A stretch of DNA of 64,000 nucleotides from NCBI GenBank assembly GCA_963721105.1, contig CAVRHY010000011.1, positions 1,054,001 through 1,118,000 of the forward strand, read 5' to 3'. This document shows positions 50,427 to 59,452 of the stretch, piece by piece. The DNA comes from Thermohalobaculum sp963721105. GTDB lineage: Bacteria > Pseudomonadota > Alphaproteobacteria > Rhodobacterales > Rhodobacteraceae. Below the pieces are notes generated by a model, which worked only from the letters and a program-made list of their open reading frames with translations, did not search any database and had not been told where the DNA came from. How positions within the stretch are numbered: position 1 is the stretch's first letter; every line of letters starts with the position of its first letter. The position numbers were made by a program, and so were the translations under genes.

Positions 50427-51743
50427 TCAGGCCAGCAGCGCGGCCAGCAGCGCGTTCAGCACGATGCGCCCATCGGGCGTGGCGGCGACGCGGCTGCCGC
50501 GCCGCAACAGGTGGCCCGAGGCGACCAGCCGCCCGACGCGCTCCGGCTCGACCGGCGCGCCGGCCAGCGCGGCGTAACGGTCGAGGTCGGCGCCCTCGGA
50601 CAGCCTCAGCGCCATCAGCATGTACTCGGTCGCCTGCTCGTCCGGGGCGATCAGGTCAAAGCGCTCGACGGCGTCGCCCTCGGTGTTAACGCGGCGGAGC
50701 CAGGCGAATGGGTCGCGGATCGTCTCGGTCGCCTGCCGCACGCCGTCCGGCCGCGTCACCCGGCCGTGCGCGCCGGGGCCGATGCCGGCATAGTCGCCAT
50801 AGCGCCAGTAGACGAGGTTGTGCCGGCTCTCGGCGCCCGGCCGGGCATGGTTCGAGATTTCGTAGGCCGGCATCCCGGCCGCCTCGGTCAGACCTTGCGT
50901 GATCGCGTACATCTCGGCCGCCGCGTCGTCGGGCGGCACCGAGAGGCGGCCGCGGGCATGCAGCTCGCCGAAGCGCGTGCCGGCCTCGATGGTCAGCTGG
51001 TAGAGCGAGAGGTGGTCGACGGCCATCTCCAGCGCGCGCGCCAGCTCGGCCTCCCAGGCGGCGGCGGTCTGGCCGGTGCGGGCGTAGATCAGGTCGAAGC
51101 TGACGCGCGCGAACTGTGCGCGCGCCACGTCGAACGCCGCCCGCGCCTCGGCGACCGAGTGCATCCGGCCGAGCGCCCGGAGGTCCGCGTCCTCCAGCGC
51201 CTGCACGCCCAGCGAGACGCGATTGACGCCCGCCGCGGCATAGCCGCGAAAGCGGCCGGCCTCGACGCTGGTCGGGTTGGCCTCCAGCGTCACCTCGGCG
51301 TCGGGGGCGAGGCCCCACAGCCGGTCGATCTCGTCCAGCACCGCGCCGACGGTCGCCGGCTCCATCAGGCTGGGCGTGCCGCCGCCGAAGAACACGGTGT
51401 CGGCCGGGCGCGGCCCGGTCAGCGCCCGCATGTGGCGCGCCTCCGCGACCAGCGCGCGGCGAAACCCGTCCTGATCGACCGAGCGCGAGACGTGGGAGTT
51501 GAAGTCGCAATAGGGGCACTTGGCCAGGCAGAACGGCCAGTGGACATAGACGCCGAAACCCCCGGCCCGCCAGTCGGGCGCGGGCCTGGGCGTGGCCGCC
51601 CCGGGACGCTCGTCGTGCCCGAGAAAGCGGGTCTCCCGCTCGGTCTGCGAGAGATCCCCGCCTTCGCGGGGATGACGGCCGGTGGCCGGGCGGGGCGTCG
51701 GCCCCCCGGCCCCTACAGCCGCGGCTTGATCAGGCGCGTCCAT
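50427..51743 (-). CDS. hemW: Radical SAM haem chaperone HemW
   Basis: HemW (formerly annotated as coproporphyrinogen III oxidase-like) binds haem and an iron-sulfur cluster. The core begins GFGVYVHWPFCLAKCPYCDFN with the CxxxCxxC cluster motif and continues FFGGGTPSLM, EANPTS, NRVSLGVQALED, YQLTIEAGT and EISNHARPGAESRHNLVYW. The core alone is ~378 residues. No ATG, GTG or TTG lies in frame between the core and a palindromic repeat at 51611-51677; the first ATG is 51743, upstream of the repeat and overlapping the next gene, so the protein may begin with ~60 residues encoded partly by the repeat, or an indel hides the real start. Fourth gene of rph-rdgB-ORF59-hemW. Confidence 0.88.
   Translation of the reverse strand: MDAPDQAAAVGAGGPTPRPATGRHPREGGDLSQTERETRFLGHDERPGAATPRPAPDWRAGGFGVYVHWPFCLAKCPYCDFNSHVSRSVDQDGFRRALVAEARHMRALTGPRPADTVFFGGGTPSLMEPATVGAVLDEIDRLWGLAPDAEVTLEANPTSVEAGRFRGYAAAGVNRVSLGVQALEDADLRALGRMHSVAEARAAFDVARAQFARVSFDLIYARTGQTAAAWEAELARALEMAVDHLSLYQLTIEAGTRFGELHARGRLSVPPDDAAAEMYAITQGLTEAAGMPAYEISNHARPGAESRHNLVYWRYGDYAGIGPGAHGRVTRPDGVRQATETIRDPFAWLRRVNTEGDAVERFDLIAPDEQATEYMLMALRLSEGADLDRYAALAGAPVEPERVGRLVASGHLLRRGSRVAATPDGRIVLNALLAALLA
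51611..51677. repeat. Palindromic repeat at the hemW 5' end
   Basis: Composite CGTCGTGCCCGAGAAAGCGGG ... ATCCCCGCCTTCGCGGGGATGACG element, the same family as 42677-42746 and 44614-44684. In the hemW frame it reads RHPREGGDL and ETRFLGHDE, a peptide pattern seen wherever such elements lie in frame. Confidence 0.85.
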
Positions 51744-51892
51744 GCCAGCCATCCGAACCCCGCGAACCCGGTCGCTCCCGCCAGCATGTTGCCGTTCCAC
51801 TCGTACCACAGCACGCACGCCCCGAAGACGATCAGCAGCACCGGCCAGTACCGGCGCGCCAGCCCGTCCGGATCGCGCGGCGGCAGGCTCAT
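51713..51892 (-). CDS. Small membrane protein
   Basis: 59-residue protein with two hydrophobic segments (YWPVLLIVFGACVLWYEW and AGATGFAGFGWLAW) and a basic C-terminus (TRLIKPRL). Unrecognised. It lies between rdgB and hemW on the same strand, 61 bp after the rdgB stop. The clean membrane-protein pattern and position support it being real. Confidence 0.6.
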   Translation of the reverse strand: MSLPPRDPDGLARRYWPVLLIVFGACVLWYEWNGNMLAGATGFAGFGWLAWTRLIKPRL

Positions 51893-51953
51893 CGGCCGCC
51901 GCGCCCGGACGTCGCCCGCATGTCGGGTCTGCCGGGGCTTCGGACAACCGCGG

Positions 51954-52577
51954 TCATGCGCCGCCCCCGGCAAAGCAGGCGGCGACGAGCTGGCGAAAGG
52001 CATCGGCCCGGTGGCTGATGCCATGCTTCTCGGTCGGCGGCATCTCGCCAAAGGTACGGGCGTGGCCGTTCGGCACGAACATCGGATCGTAGCCAAAGCC
52101 GTTGTCGCCCCGCGGCGGCCAGACCAGCCGGCCCGGCGCCGTGCCGAGAAACACCTCGTCATGCCCGTCCGGCCAGGCGAGGCAGAGGCAGCAGACGAAC
52201 CGCGCCCGCCGGGGCTCGGACGTTCCGCGGGCCTCCAGCGCCTCCCAGGCCCGGCGCATCGCCCGCATGTAGTCGCGGCCCTCGGGCGTCTGGGCCCAGT
52301 CGGCGGTGCGCACGCCCGGCGCCCCGTCCAGCGCCTCGATGGCGATGCCGCTGTCGTCGGCCAGCGCCGGCAGCCCGGCGGCGCCGGCGGCGGCATGCGC
52401 CTTGATGCGCGCGTTGCCCTCGAAGGTCTCCTCGGTCTCGTCCGGGACGGCCAGGGCCAGCTCGCCGGCCGAGACCGTGTCGACGCCGAAGGGCCGCAGC
52501 AGCTCGCCGATCTCGCGCACCTTGCCGGCGTTGTGGCTGGCGACGACCAGCCGGCCCCCGCCCAGCCGGCGGCTCAT
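51954..52577 (-). CDS. rdgB: Non-canonical purine NTP pyrophosphatase
   Basis: 207-residue RdgB/HAM1 enzyme that hydrolyses dITP, XTP and similar nucleotides to keep them out of DNA. It has VVASHNAGKVREI at the N-terminus, ETFEGNARIKA, ALADDSGIAIEALDGAPGV, PPRGDNGFGYDPMFVP and EKHGISHRADAF. ATG 52577 overlaps the rph stop by 4 bases, the usual alphaproteobacterial arrangement. Confidence 0.96.
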   Translation of the reverse strand: MSRRLGGGRLVVASHNAGKVREIGELLRPFGVDTVSAGELALAVPDETEETFEGNARIKAHAAAGAAGLPALADDSGIAIEALDGAPGVRTADWAQTPEGRDYMRAMRRAWEALEARGTSEPRRARFVCCLCLAWPDGHDEVFLGTAPGRLVWPPRGDNGFGYDPMFVPNGHARTFGEMPPTEKHGISHRADAFRQLVAACFAGGGA

Positions 52578-53287
52578 CCCAGTGCCCGCTTCTGCGCCTC
52601 GACCAGCTCGCTCACGCCCTTGCGGGCCAGCCGCATCATGGCGAGGAATTCCTCCTCGCTGAAGACGGCGCCCTCGGCCGAGCACTGCAGCTCGACCAGC
52701 CCGCCCTTGCCGGTCATGACGAAGTTGGCGTCGGTGCCGGCGTCGCTGTCCTCGGCATAGTCGAGGTCCAGCACGACCTGCCCGCCATGCACGCCGCACG
52801 AGACGGCGGCGATGTGCTGGCTGATCGGGTTCTCGACGCACTCGCGGGCCTTGACCAGCTTCTCGGCCGCCAGCCGCAGCGCGATCCAGCCGCCGGTGAT
52901 CGAGGCGGTGCGCGTGCCGCCATCGGCCTGCAGCACGTCGCAGTCGACGATGATCTGGCGCTCGCCCATGATCATGCGGTCGGTGCCGGCGCGGAGAGAC
53001 CGGCCGATCAGCCGCTGGATCTCCTGTGTGCGCCCGCCGACGCGGCCGGTCGCCGCCTCGCGGCGGTTGCGCGTGTTGGTGGCCCGCGGCAGCATGCCGT
53101 ACTCGGCCGTTACCCAGCCGAGGCCGGTGTTGCGCAGGAACGAGGGCGCCTTCTCGTCGATGCTGGCGGTGCAAAGGACGTGCGTGTCGCCCATGCGGAT
53201 CAGGCACGACCCTTCGGCGTGCTTCGTGAACCCCGTCTCGATGGTGACGGGGCGCATCTCGTCGGGCGCTCGGCCGGAAGGACGCAT
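52574..53287 (-). CDS. rph: Ribonuclease PH
   Basis: 237-residue phosphorolytic 3'-5' exoribonuclease that trims tRNA 3' ends. It begins MRPSGRAPDEMRPVTIETGF, with GLGWVTAEYGMLPRATNTRNRRE, GRTQEIQRLIGRSLRA and CDVLQADGGTRTASITGG (phosphate and catalytic residues). Start ATG 53287 is standard. First gene of the rph-rdgB group; the upstream gap holds a dispersed repeat where hrcA or another gene might be expected. Confidence 0.96.
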   Translation of the reverse strand: MRPSGRAPDEMRPVTIETGFTKHAEGSCLIRMGDTHVLCTASIDEKAPSFLRNTGLGWVTAEYGMLPRATNTRNRREAATGRVGGRTQEIQRLIGRSLRAGTDRMIMGERQIIVDCDVLQADGGTRTASITGGWIALRLAAEKLVKARECVENPISQHIAAVSCGVHGGQVVLDLDYAEDSDAGTDANFVMTGKGGLVELQCSAEGAVFSEEEFLAMMRLARKGVSELVEAQKRALG

Positions 53288-53375
53288 AGCAACTCCCTCT
53301 GCTTGCTTTGGCGCCCGCGCTATAGCCGCCGCGCCCCGGCCCGTCCAGCGGGGCGGGGCAGGGCGCCGCCCCCGG

Positions 53376-53760
53376 GCGCGTTCACCCGACCTTAACCCTG
53401 CCGGCCTATCACGCCCGGCATAGGGCAAGCGGCCGGTAGCAGACGGTCCGCCCCCTGTGCGCACGAAACCGCGTCTCGGTGATTGGCACACCGGAGCGCA
53501 CCCTGCTCCGCAAGGGGCACCCACGGCCGGCCGGCCGTGACTTCTTCGCGAGACCCGGACTTCAGCGCCCGTTGGCGCCGGCCCCCGGGCACGCAAAGAC
53601 AAGGGGCAAGGAGCCACCCAGGCGCCCGCGTCCCTCCCAGCACGAGCCAGCCGACGATCGGACGCCCGGAAACCGGGCGATCCGCGCCCCGGCGCGTCCG
53701 CCCGCCATCCCCGCCCTGGCAATGCCCGCCAGGGCGCGTGCTCGTACGTACCGCATCGTC
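53376..53760 (+). repeat. Dispersed intergenic repeat, copy 2
   Basis: Closely similar to 10487-10895, in the same orientation, with the same ordered landmarks (cgttcac, ttaacc, tatcacgcc, catagggcaagcggccgg, gcacgaaaccgcgt, acggccggccggccgt, cagccgacgatcgga, cccggaaaccggg, ccgcatcgtc). Differences are scattered substitutions and small indels. It lies in the 622-bp gap between speB and rph, which contains no supported gene; the rest of the gap (53761-53909) is featureless GC-rich sequence. Confidence 0.85.
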
Positions 53761-53909
53761 GTGAGACCAGTGCGCTTCCCATCCCCGATATCGCGGTCGC
53801 CGGGCGGCGCGCCCGCGACGTGGAGTGACACGCACCGTCTCGCGCTCCCCGGACGCCGGATGCCGACGAAGCGCCGCGCGACCCGCGCCCGACGGCCCGC
53901 GATCCCATC

Positions 53910-54872
53910 TTACCCGCCCGCTGCCCGCTTGCCGTTCGCCCAGAGGCCAAGGATATTCATCGCCACCGTCGCGCCGGCCAGCGCCGTGATCTCGGCGCTG
54001 TCGAAGGGCGGCGAGACCTCGACGACGTCGGCGCCGACGATGTCGAGCCCGGTCAGCCCTGTCAGGATGCGCTCGGCCCGGTGCGACGACGGCCCGCCGC
54101 AAACCGGCGTTCCCGTCCCCGGCGCATAGGCGGGGTCCAGGAAGTCGATGTCGAAGCTCAGATAGACCGGCCGCCCAGCCGTCACCCGCTCGATCTTCGC
54201 CACCAGATCGGCCACCGGGCTCTCGATCGTTTCGTCGGCGTCGATGATGGTGAAGCCGTGCGTCTCGGGGTTGCCCGAGCGGATGCCGATCTGCACCGAG
54301 TGCGCAGCGTCGATCACCCCCTCGCGGGCGCCGCGCAGGAACATCGTGCCGTGGTCGATGCGGTCGCCATCGTCGACCCAGGTGTCCGAGTGACTGTCGA
54401 ACTGCACCAGCGCCAGGGGTCCGTGCCGTTTCGCGTGCGCCTTCAGGATCGGGTAGGTGATGAAGTGGTCGCCGCCCAGCGACAGCACCTTCGCGCCTGT
54501 CGCGACCAGCGCGTCCATGTGCGCCTCCAGCGTTGCCGGAAACCGCTCGGGCCGGCCGTGGTCGTACGCCATGTCGCCCCAGTCGACGATCTTCAGCACC
54601 TCGGTCGGGTCGAAGGGCCAGCGCCACGGCCCCCCGCCCCAGGCAAGGCTCGCCGAGGCCGCCCGGATCGCTCGCGGCCCCAGCCGCGTGCCCGGCCGGT
54701 TCGTCACCGCCAGGTCGTAGGGCACGCCGTTCACCACGACGTCGGCGTCGCCCACGGCCTTGGAATAGGGCCGGCGCAGGAAGCTGAGCGCCCCGGAATA
54801 GGTGTCCTGGTCGGTCAGCCCGTGCGGCGAGTGGCCGGAGAATGCCCGGTCGGTCACTGCGTCGTCGCCCAT
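53910..54872 (-). CDS. speB: Agmatinase family ureohydrolase
   Basis: 320-residue Mn-dependent ureohydrolase; agmatinase splits agmatine to putrescine and urea. Metal ligands are visible in GGDHFITYP, FDSHSD and SFDIDFLDPAYAPGTGTP. The N-terminal FLRRPYSK and YDLAVTNRPGTRLGPRAIR segments fit the agmatinase/guanidinobutyrase branch, so guanidinobutyrate is an alternative substrate. ATG 54872 is preferred to the frame opening 11 codons upstream, giving a 10-bp gap from the XpaC-like gene. Confidence 0.88.
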   Translation of the reverse strand: MGDDAVTDRAFSGHSPHGLTDQDTYSGALSFLRRPYSKAVGDADVVVNGVPYDLAVTNRPGTRLGPRAIRAASASLAWGGGPWRWPFDPTEVLKIVDWGDMAYDHGRPERFPATLEAHMDALVATGAKVLSLGGDHFITYPILKAHAKRHGPLALVQFDSHSDTWVDDGDRIDHGTMFLRGAREGVIDAAHSVQIGIRSGNPETHGFTIIDADETIESPVADLVAKIERVTAGRPVYLSFDIDFLDPAYAPGTGTPVCGGPSSHRAERILTGLTGLDIVGADVVEVSPPFDSAEITALAGATVAMNILGLWANGKRAAGG

Positions 54873-54882
54873 AAATTCCTCC

Positions 54883-55497
54883 TCAGATTTCGCGATCGCG
54901 GCCAAGCTGCTCGTCCAGCACCTCGACCGAGATTTCCAGCGCCATCAGGTCGTTCTCTATGCAGGCCCGGTCGATGCGCGACAGCACCGGGACAAAGCCG
55001 TGCAGCCGGCGCGAGATGTCGGCCAGCCGCTCGTCGCCCGCCGGCGCCGTGCGCCCGGCCAGGTCGACATAGCCCGAGACCGCCGCCACCATCCGGCCCA
55101 GCGTGTGGCGCACAAAGGGGCGCGTGCGCAGGATGTGCGCCGGATTGGCCTCGTGATGCGCGCGGATCGAGCCGACCAGCGCCGCCATGTTGCGGATCAT
55201 CGCGACGTCACCGTCCGGCGCCAGCGCGATCAGCGCGCCGAGTTCGCGCTCGGCCGCGGCCAGCGTCGCCACCGCCTCGTCATGCGCCGCGCGCGAGACG
55301 CCATCGGGCAGCGCGACCGGCCGACGCGCCGGCTGCCCCCCGCGCCAGCGCCAGAGCAGGGCCAGATAGGTGGCGCCGGCCAGCACGAAAGGCAGCCAGT
55401 TGCGCAGCCGCAGCCCCAGCAGCAGCACCAAAAAGACGGCGAGCGCCGACAGCCCGGCCCGCAGCTGCGCCCACCCGCGCCAGCTCACGCCGCGCAT
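54883..55497 (-). CDS. XpaC-like (5-bromo-4-chloroindolyl phosphate hydrolysis) membrane protein
   Basis: 204-residue protein with two adjacent N-terminal membrane helices (LSALAVFLVLLLGLRL and LPFVLAGATYLALLW) and a helical cytoplasmic part (DEAVATLAAAERELGALIALA, MVAAVSGYVDL, ALEISVEVLDEQLG). The layout matches XpaC-family proteins, whose role is unclear and which often accompany TelA-type toxic-anion resistance genes; no telA is within the window. Upstream of speB with a 10-bp gap, so probably co-transcribed. Confidence 0.6.
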   Translation of the reverse strand: MRGVSWRGWAQLRAGLSALAVFLVLLLGLRLRNWLPFVLAGATYLALLWRWRGGQPARRPVALPDGVSRAAHDEAVATLAAAERELGALIALAPDGDVAMIRNMAALVGSIRAHHEANPAHILRTRPFVRHTLGRMVAAVSGYVDLAGRTAPAGDERLADISRRLHGFVPVLSRIDRACIENDLMALEISVEVLDEQLGRDREI

Positions 55498-55764
55498 CCC
55501 TGGCGCCGGCCCGGCCGGTTCGGGGCAGGGCGGCGTGACTGGCGGGGGCGGTGGCTGGGGATCATGCGTTCCGGGAGGTGGATTCGCGCCGCACCCTACG
55601 CCAGCCGCCGCGCCCCGTCACCCATGAGGGCCATCACCCGCGCCGGCCGCACCAGCACCCGAGCCAGCCTTCCGCCGCACTGGGTTGCGCCCGGCGGCGC
55701 GTTTGCGTCCGGAATCGCCAGGGTGTAAGTCTCGGCAAACCCCATCGATGGCCGGGAGATCCCC
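55498..55764. other. Divergent gap upstream of the acyl-CoA dehydrogenase
   Basis: 267 bp with no supported gene. It should contain the leftward promoter of the XpaC-like/speB pair and the rightward promoter of the acyl-CoA dehydrogenase. GC-rich; no clear operator seen. Confidence 0.4.
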
Positions 55765-56964
55765 ATGTTCCAGCTGACCGACAGCCAGACCGCGCTCCGC
55801 GACCGCGCCCGCGCGCTGGCCGACAGCCTGCGCCCGCGCGCCGCCGAGATCGACCGCACCGAGCAGTACCCGTGGGAGAACGTCGCCGCGCTGAAGGAGG
55901 CGGGATTCCTCGGCATGACGCTGCCGCGCGAGCGCGGCGGGCAGGGCCTCGGCTGGCTCGAGGCCGCCATCGTCATCGAGGAGATCGCCAAGGCCTGCGC
56001 CGTCTCGTCGCGCATCGTCGTCGAGACGAACATGGGCGGCGTCTCGGCGATCATGGCCTATGGCAGCGAGGCGCAGAAACGGCTGGCGGCGGAGATGGTG
56101 CTGGACGGCGACAAGCCCGCCATCTGCATCACCGAGCCGGGTGCCGGCTCGGCCGCCACCGAGATGACGACGACGGCGCGCCGCGTCAGCGGCGGCTGGG
56201 TGCTGGACGGGCGAAAGCACTGGATCACCGGCGGCGGCGTCTCGCGCCTGCACCTCGTCTTCGCGCGGATGGTCGAGGATGGCCGCGACCTCGGCATCGG
56301 CGGGTTTCTCGCCATCCGCGACGAAACGAAGGGGCTTAGGATCGGCCGGCGCGAGCCAACGATGGGGCTCCGCGGCATCCCCGAGGCCGAGATCATCTTC
56401 GAGGAAATGCACGTCGCCGACGACATGGCGCTGATCCCCGGAGACGACGGCCGGCGCGGCTTCGCCAAGCTGATGACCGCCTACAACTCGCAGCGCGTCG
56501 GCGCGGCGACCGTGGCGCTGGGGATCGGGCAGGGCGCCTACGACCTCGCCGTCGCCTATGTGCAGGAGCGCGAGCAGTTCGGCCGGCCGATTGCCGAGTT
56601 CCAGGGCCTGCAATGGATGCTGGCCGACATGGCGATCGGGCTGGCGGCGAGCCAGGCGCTGATCTGGAAGGCCGCGGCAAGCGACCGCGACGGCTTCCCC
56701 GACATGCAGCTGGCGGCGCAGGCCAAGATCCTCGCCGCCGAGACCGCCGTGAAGGTGACGAACGACGCCCTGCAGCTGCACGGTGCCGCCGGCTACTCGC
56801 GCGACCGCCCACTCGAGCGCATGGTCCGCGACGCACGCATGTTTACCATCGGCGGCGGCACGGCGCAGGTGCTGCGCACCCAGGTCGCCAGCTCCATCCT
56901 GGGCCGCAAGCTGCCGCAGACCCGCGACGGCTACGCGAGCGACAGGGCGCTGGCGGCGGAGTGA
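55765..56964 (+). CDS. Acyl-CoA dehydrogenase-fold protein, possible 3-sulfinopropionyl-CoA desulfinase
   Basis: 399-residue flavoprotein with the full acyl-CoA dehydrogenase fold (CITEPGAGSAATEMTT, GRKHWITGGG, EREQFGRPIAEFQGLQWMLADM, LHGAAGYSRDRPLERM). Both known positions of the catalytic base are changed: the MCAD-type Glu is Gly (IGGGTAQVL) and the isovaleryl-type Glu is Gln243 (YNSQRVGAA). Together with Arg83 (SSRIVVE) this mirrors Arg84/Gln246 of the Advenella 3-sulfinopropionyl-CoA desulfinase as I recall it. Such enzymes release sulfite from 3-sulfinopropionyl-CoA. Stands alone, so it could also be an ordinary dehydrogenase of another subgroup. Confidence 0.65.
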   Translation: MFQLTDSQTALRDRARALADSLRPRAAEIDRTEQYPWENVAALKEAGFLGMTLPRERGGQGLGWLEAAIVIEEIAKACAVSSRIVVETNMGGVSAIMAYGSEAQKRLAAEMVLDGDKPAICITEPGAGSAATEMTTTARRVSGGWVLDGRKHWITGGGVSRLHLVFARMVEDGRDLGIGGFLAIRDETKGLRIGRREPTMGLRGIPEAEIIFEEMHVADDMALIPGDDGRRGFAKLMTAYNSQRVGAATVALGIGQGAYDLAVAYVQEREQFGRPIAEFQGLQWMLADMAIGLAASQALIWKAAASDRDGFPDMQLAAQAKILAAETAVKVTNDALQLHGAAGYSRDRPLERMVRDARMFTIGGGTAQVLRTQVASSILGRKLPQTRDGYASDRALAAE

Positions 56965-57082
56965 TGCGCCACAGCGGACGATAACCCCGGCTGATTTCGG
57001 GGTGTTGCGAAGAATACCAAGCGATCCCAGTGGCTTGACCATGGCTCACGTGTGAGACCAAGCACTCCGGCGCGGCCCTGGG

Positions 57083-57106
57083 CGTAGGGTGGGCGCCTCG
57101 CCCACC
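57083..57106. repeat. Palindromic repeat between the acyl-CoA dehydrogenase and parC
   Basis: GTAGGGTGGGCGCCTCGCCCACCC, nearly identical to the copy at 1812-1835, lies in the convergent gap 10 bp past the parC stop and may act as its terminator. Confidence 0.85.
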
Positions 57107-57114
57107 CTTGCTCC

Positions 57115-59452
57115 TCAGGTGAACCGGTTGTCCCGCGGGAACCCGCGCGGCGCCATCCGGCCGGCCGTCGCCCGCTTCTGGACGTAGCCTTCGCGCAGGT
57201 CGGCCTCGCCGACGGTGCGCGTGCGGCCGCCCGACTCCTTCCAGCTCAGCCCCTGCGCGATCGGGAAGGTGATGGCGTCGACCAGCGTGCCGTCCTTGTC
57301 CTTGTAGCTCTGCAGCTTGTTGCCCTTGCCGCGCACCATCTCGGGCAGTTCGGCGAGTGGGAAGACCAGCAGCTTGCGGTTGGCGCCGACGACCGCGACG
57401 TGGTCGCCTGCGACCGGCCGGCAGACCTGCGCCGCGCCGTCTCCGACATTCAGCACCTGCTTGCCGGCGCGCGTCTGGGCCAGCACCTCGTCCTCGGGCA
57501 CGACGAAGCCGTATCCGCCCGACGAGGCGACCAGCAGCCGGCCGCCCGGCCGGTGCACGAACAGCGCCACCAGCTCGGCCTCGTTCGGCAGGTCGACCAT
57601 CAGCCGCACCGGCTCGCCCATGCCGCGCCCGCCGGGCAGCCTGTCGGCGCCAAGCGTGTAGAACCGTCCGTTGGTGGCGAACAGCAGCACCTTGTCGGTC
57701 GTCTCGGCATGGAAGACGAAGCGCCCGGCGTCGCCGTCCTTGTATTTCAGCTCGGCGTCCAGCGGCTGGTGGCCGCGCAGCGCACGGATCCAGCCCTGGG
57801 CCGAGCAGACCACCGTGATCGGCTCGCGCTCGATGGTCGCCTCGACCGGCACTGCGGCGATCTGCGGGGCGTCGGCCAGCCCCGTCCGCCGGGCGCCGGG
57901 CGGGTAGGGCTGGTGCTGACGACTTGGCGTCGTCGATCTGCTCGATCGAGGCAGTGGCCGCGGAGGCCGTTCGGCGCGCCGAAGCGGTCGCGGATCTCGC
58001 GGATCTCGCCGCGATGCGGCCCCATTGCCGGTCCTCGTCGCCCTGCAGGCCGCGCAGCTCCTCCTGCTCGGCCAGCAGCTTGTCGCGCTCGGCGCGCAGC
58101 TCCATCTCCTCCAGCCGTCGCAGGCTGCGGAGCCGCATGTTGAGGATCGCCTCGGCCTGCACGTCGGTCAGGTGGACGCCGCCTTCCCCGTAACCCCGCG
58201 CCCAGTCCTCTGCCATCAGCGCGGGCTTCGGCTCGTCCTCGCCGCGGATGATCTCGATGACGCGGTCGAGGTTCAGGTAGGCGATGATGTAGCCGCCCAG
58301 CACCTCGAGCCGGTGCGCGATCTTCTCCAGCCGGTGCGCGGTGCGGCGCAGCAGCACCTCGCGGCGGTGGTCGAGGAAGGCGCGCAGCACCTCGGGCAGG
58401 CTGCACACCCTGGGCGTGCGGCCGTCGATCAGCACGTTCATGTTCAGCGGTATGCGGACTTCGAGGTCCGAGTGGCGGAACAGCGTCTCCATCAGCACGG
58501 CGGCGTCGATGGTGCGGGCGCGGGGCTCCAGAACCAGGCGGACGTCCTCGGCCAATTCATCGCGGACATCGGCCAGCATCGGCACCTTGCGCGCGTTCAG
58601 GAGGTCGGCGATGCGCTCGACCAGCTTGGACTTCTGCACGCCGTACGGGATCTCGGTGACGACGATGACGTAGGTGCCGCGGCCCTGGTCCTCGACGTCC
58701 CAGCGGGCGCGCAGGCGAAAGCTGCCGCGGCCGGTCGAGTAGGCCTCCAGGATGGCGTCGCGGCCCTCGATCAGCACGCCGCCGGTCGGGAAGTCCGGGC
58801 CGGGGATGAACCCGACCAGTGTCTCGGTGCGCGCGTTCGGCGTCTTGATCAGGTGCAGGAGCGCCTCGCAGATCTCGCCGACATTGTGCGGAGGGATCGA
58901 AGTCGCCATGCCGACAGCGATGCCGCTGGAGCCGTTCGCCAGCAGGTTGGGGAAGGCCGCCGGCAGGACCTCTGGCTCTTCCTTGCGGCCGTCATAGTTC
59001 GGCCGGAAGTCGACGGCGTCCTCGTCCAGCCCGTCCAGCATGGCCTCGGCGACGGCGGTCAGGCGCGCCTCGGTGTAGCGGCCGGCAGCGGGGTTGTCGC
59101 CGTCGATGTTGCCGAAATTCCCCTGGCCCTCGACCAGCGGGTAGCGCTGGCTGAAATCCTGCGCCAGCCGCACCATCGCGTCGTAGATCGCCTGATCGCC
59201 GTGCGGGTGGTAGTCGCCCATCGTGTCGCCTGAAATCTTCGCCGATTTCAGGAATTTCGACGTGGGGCCGAGGCCGAGCTGGCGCATCGCGAACAGGATG
59301 CGCCGGTGGACGGGTTTCAGACCGTCGCGCGCGTCGGGCAGCGCACGGTGCATGATCGTCGACAGCGCATAGGTCAGGTAGCGCTCGCCCAGCGCCCGGG
59401 CGAGGGGCTCGGCCGTGACCTGCATGTCGTCTTCGTCGATGGGAGAGCTCAT
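57115..59452 (-). pseudogene. parC: DNA topoisomerase IV subunit A, frame-disrupted in the middle
   Basis: ParC decatenates daughter chromosomes and is essential. From ATG 59452 about 480 residues read normally: YLTYALSTIMHRALPDARDGLKPVHRRIL, the QRDR helix with GDTMGDYHPHGDQAIYDAMVRLAQ, and catalytic Tyr in AAGRYTEARLT. Between about 57990 and 57850 three frames must be used (QWGRIA, EIREIRDRFGA, TASIEQIDDA, then VPVEATIEREPITV), after which the C-terminal ~245 residues with the beta-pinwheel repeats are intact to 57115. Span 2338 nt, one base off a multiple of three. As a cell cannot lack ParC activity, indel errors are likely. Confidence 0.9.
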
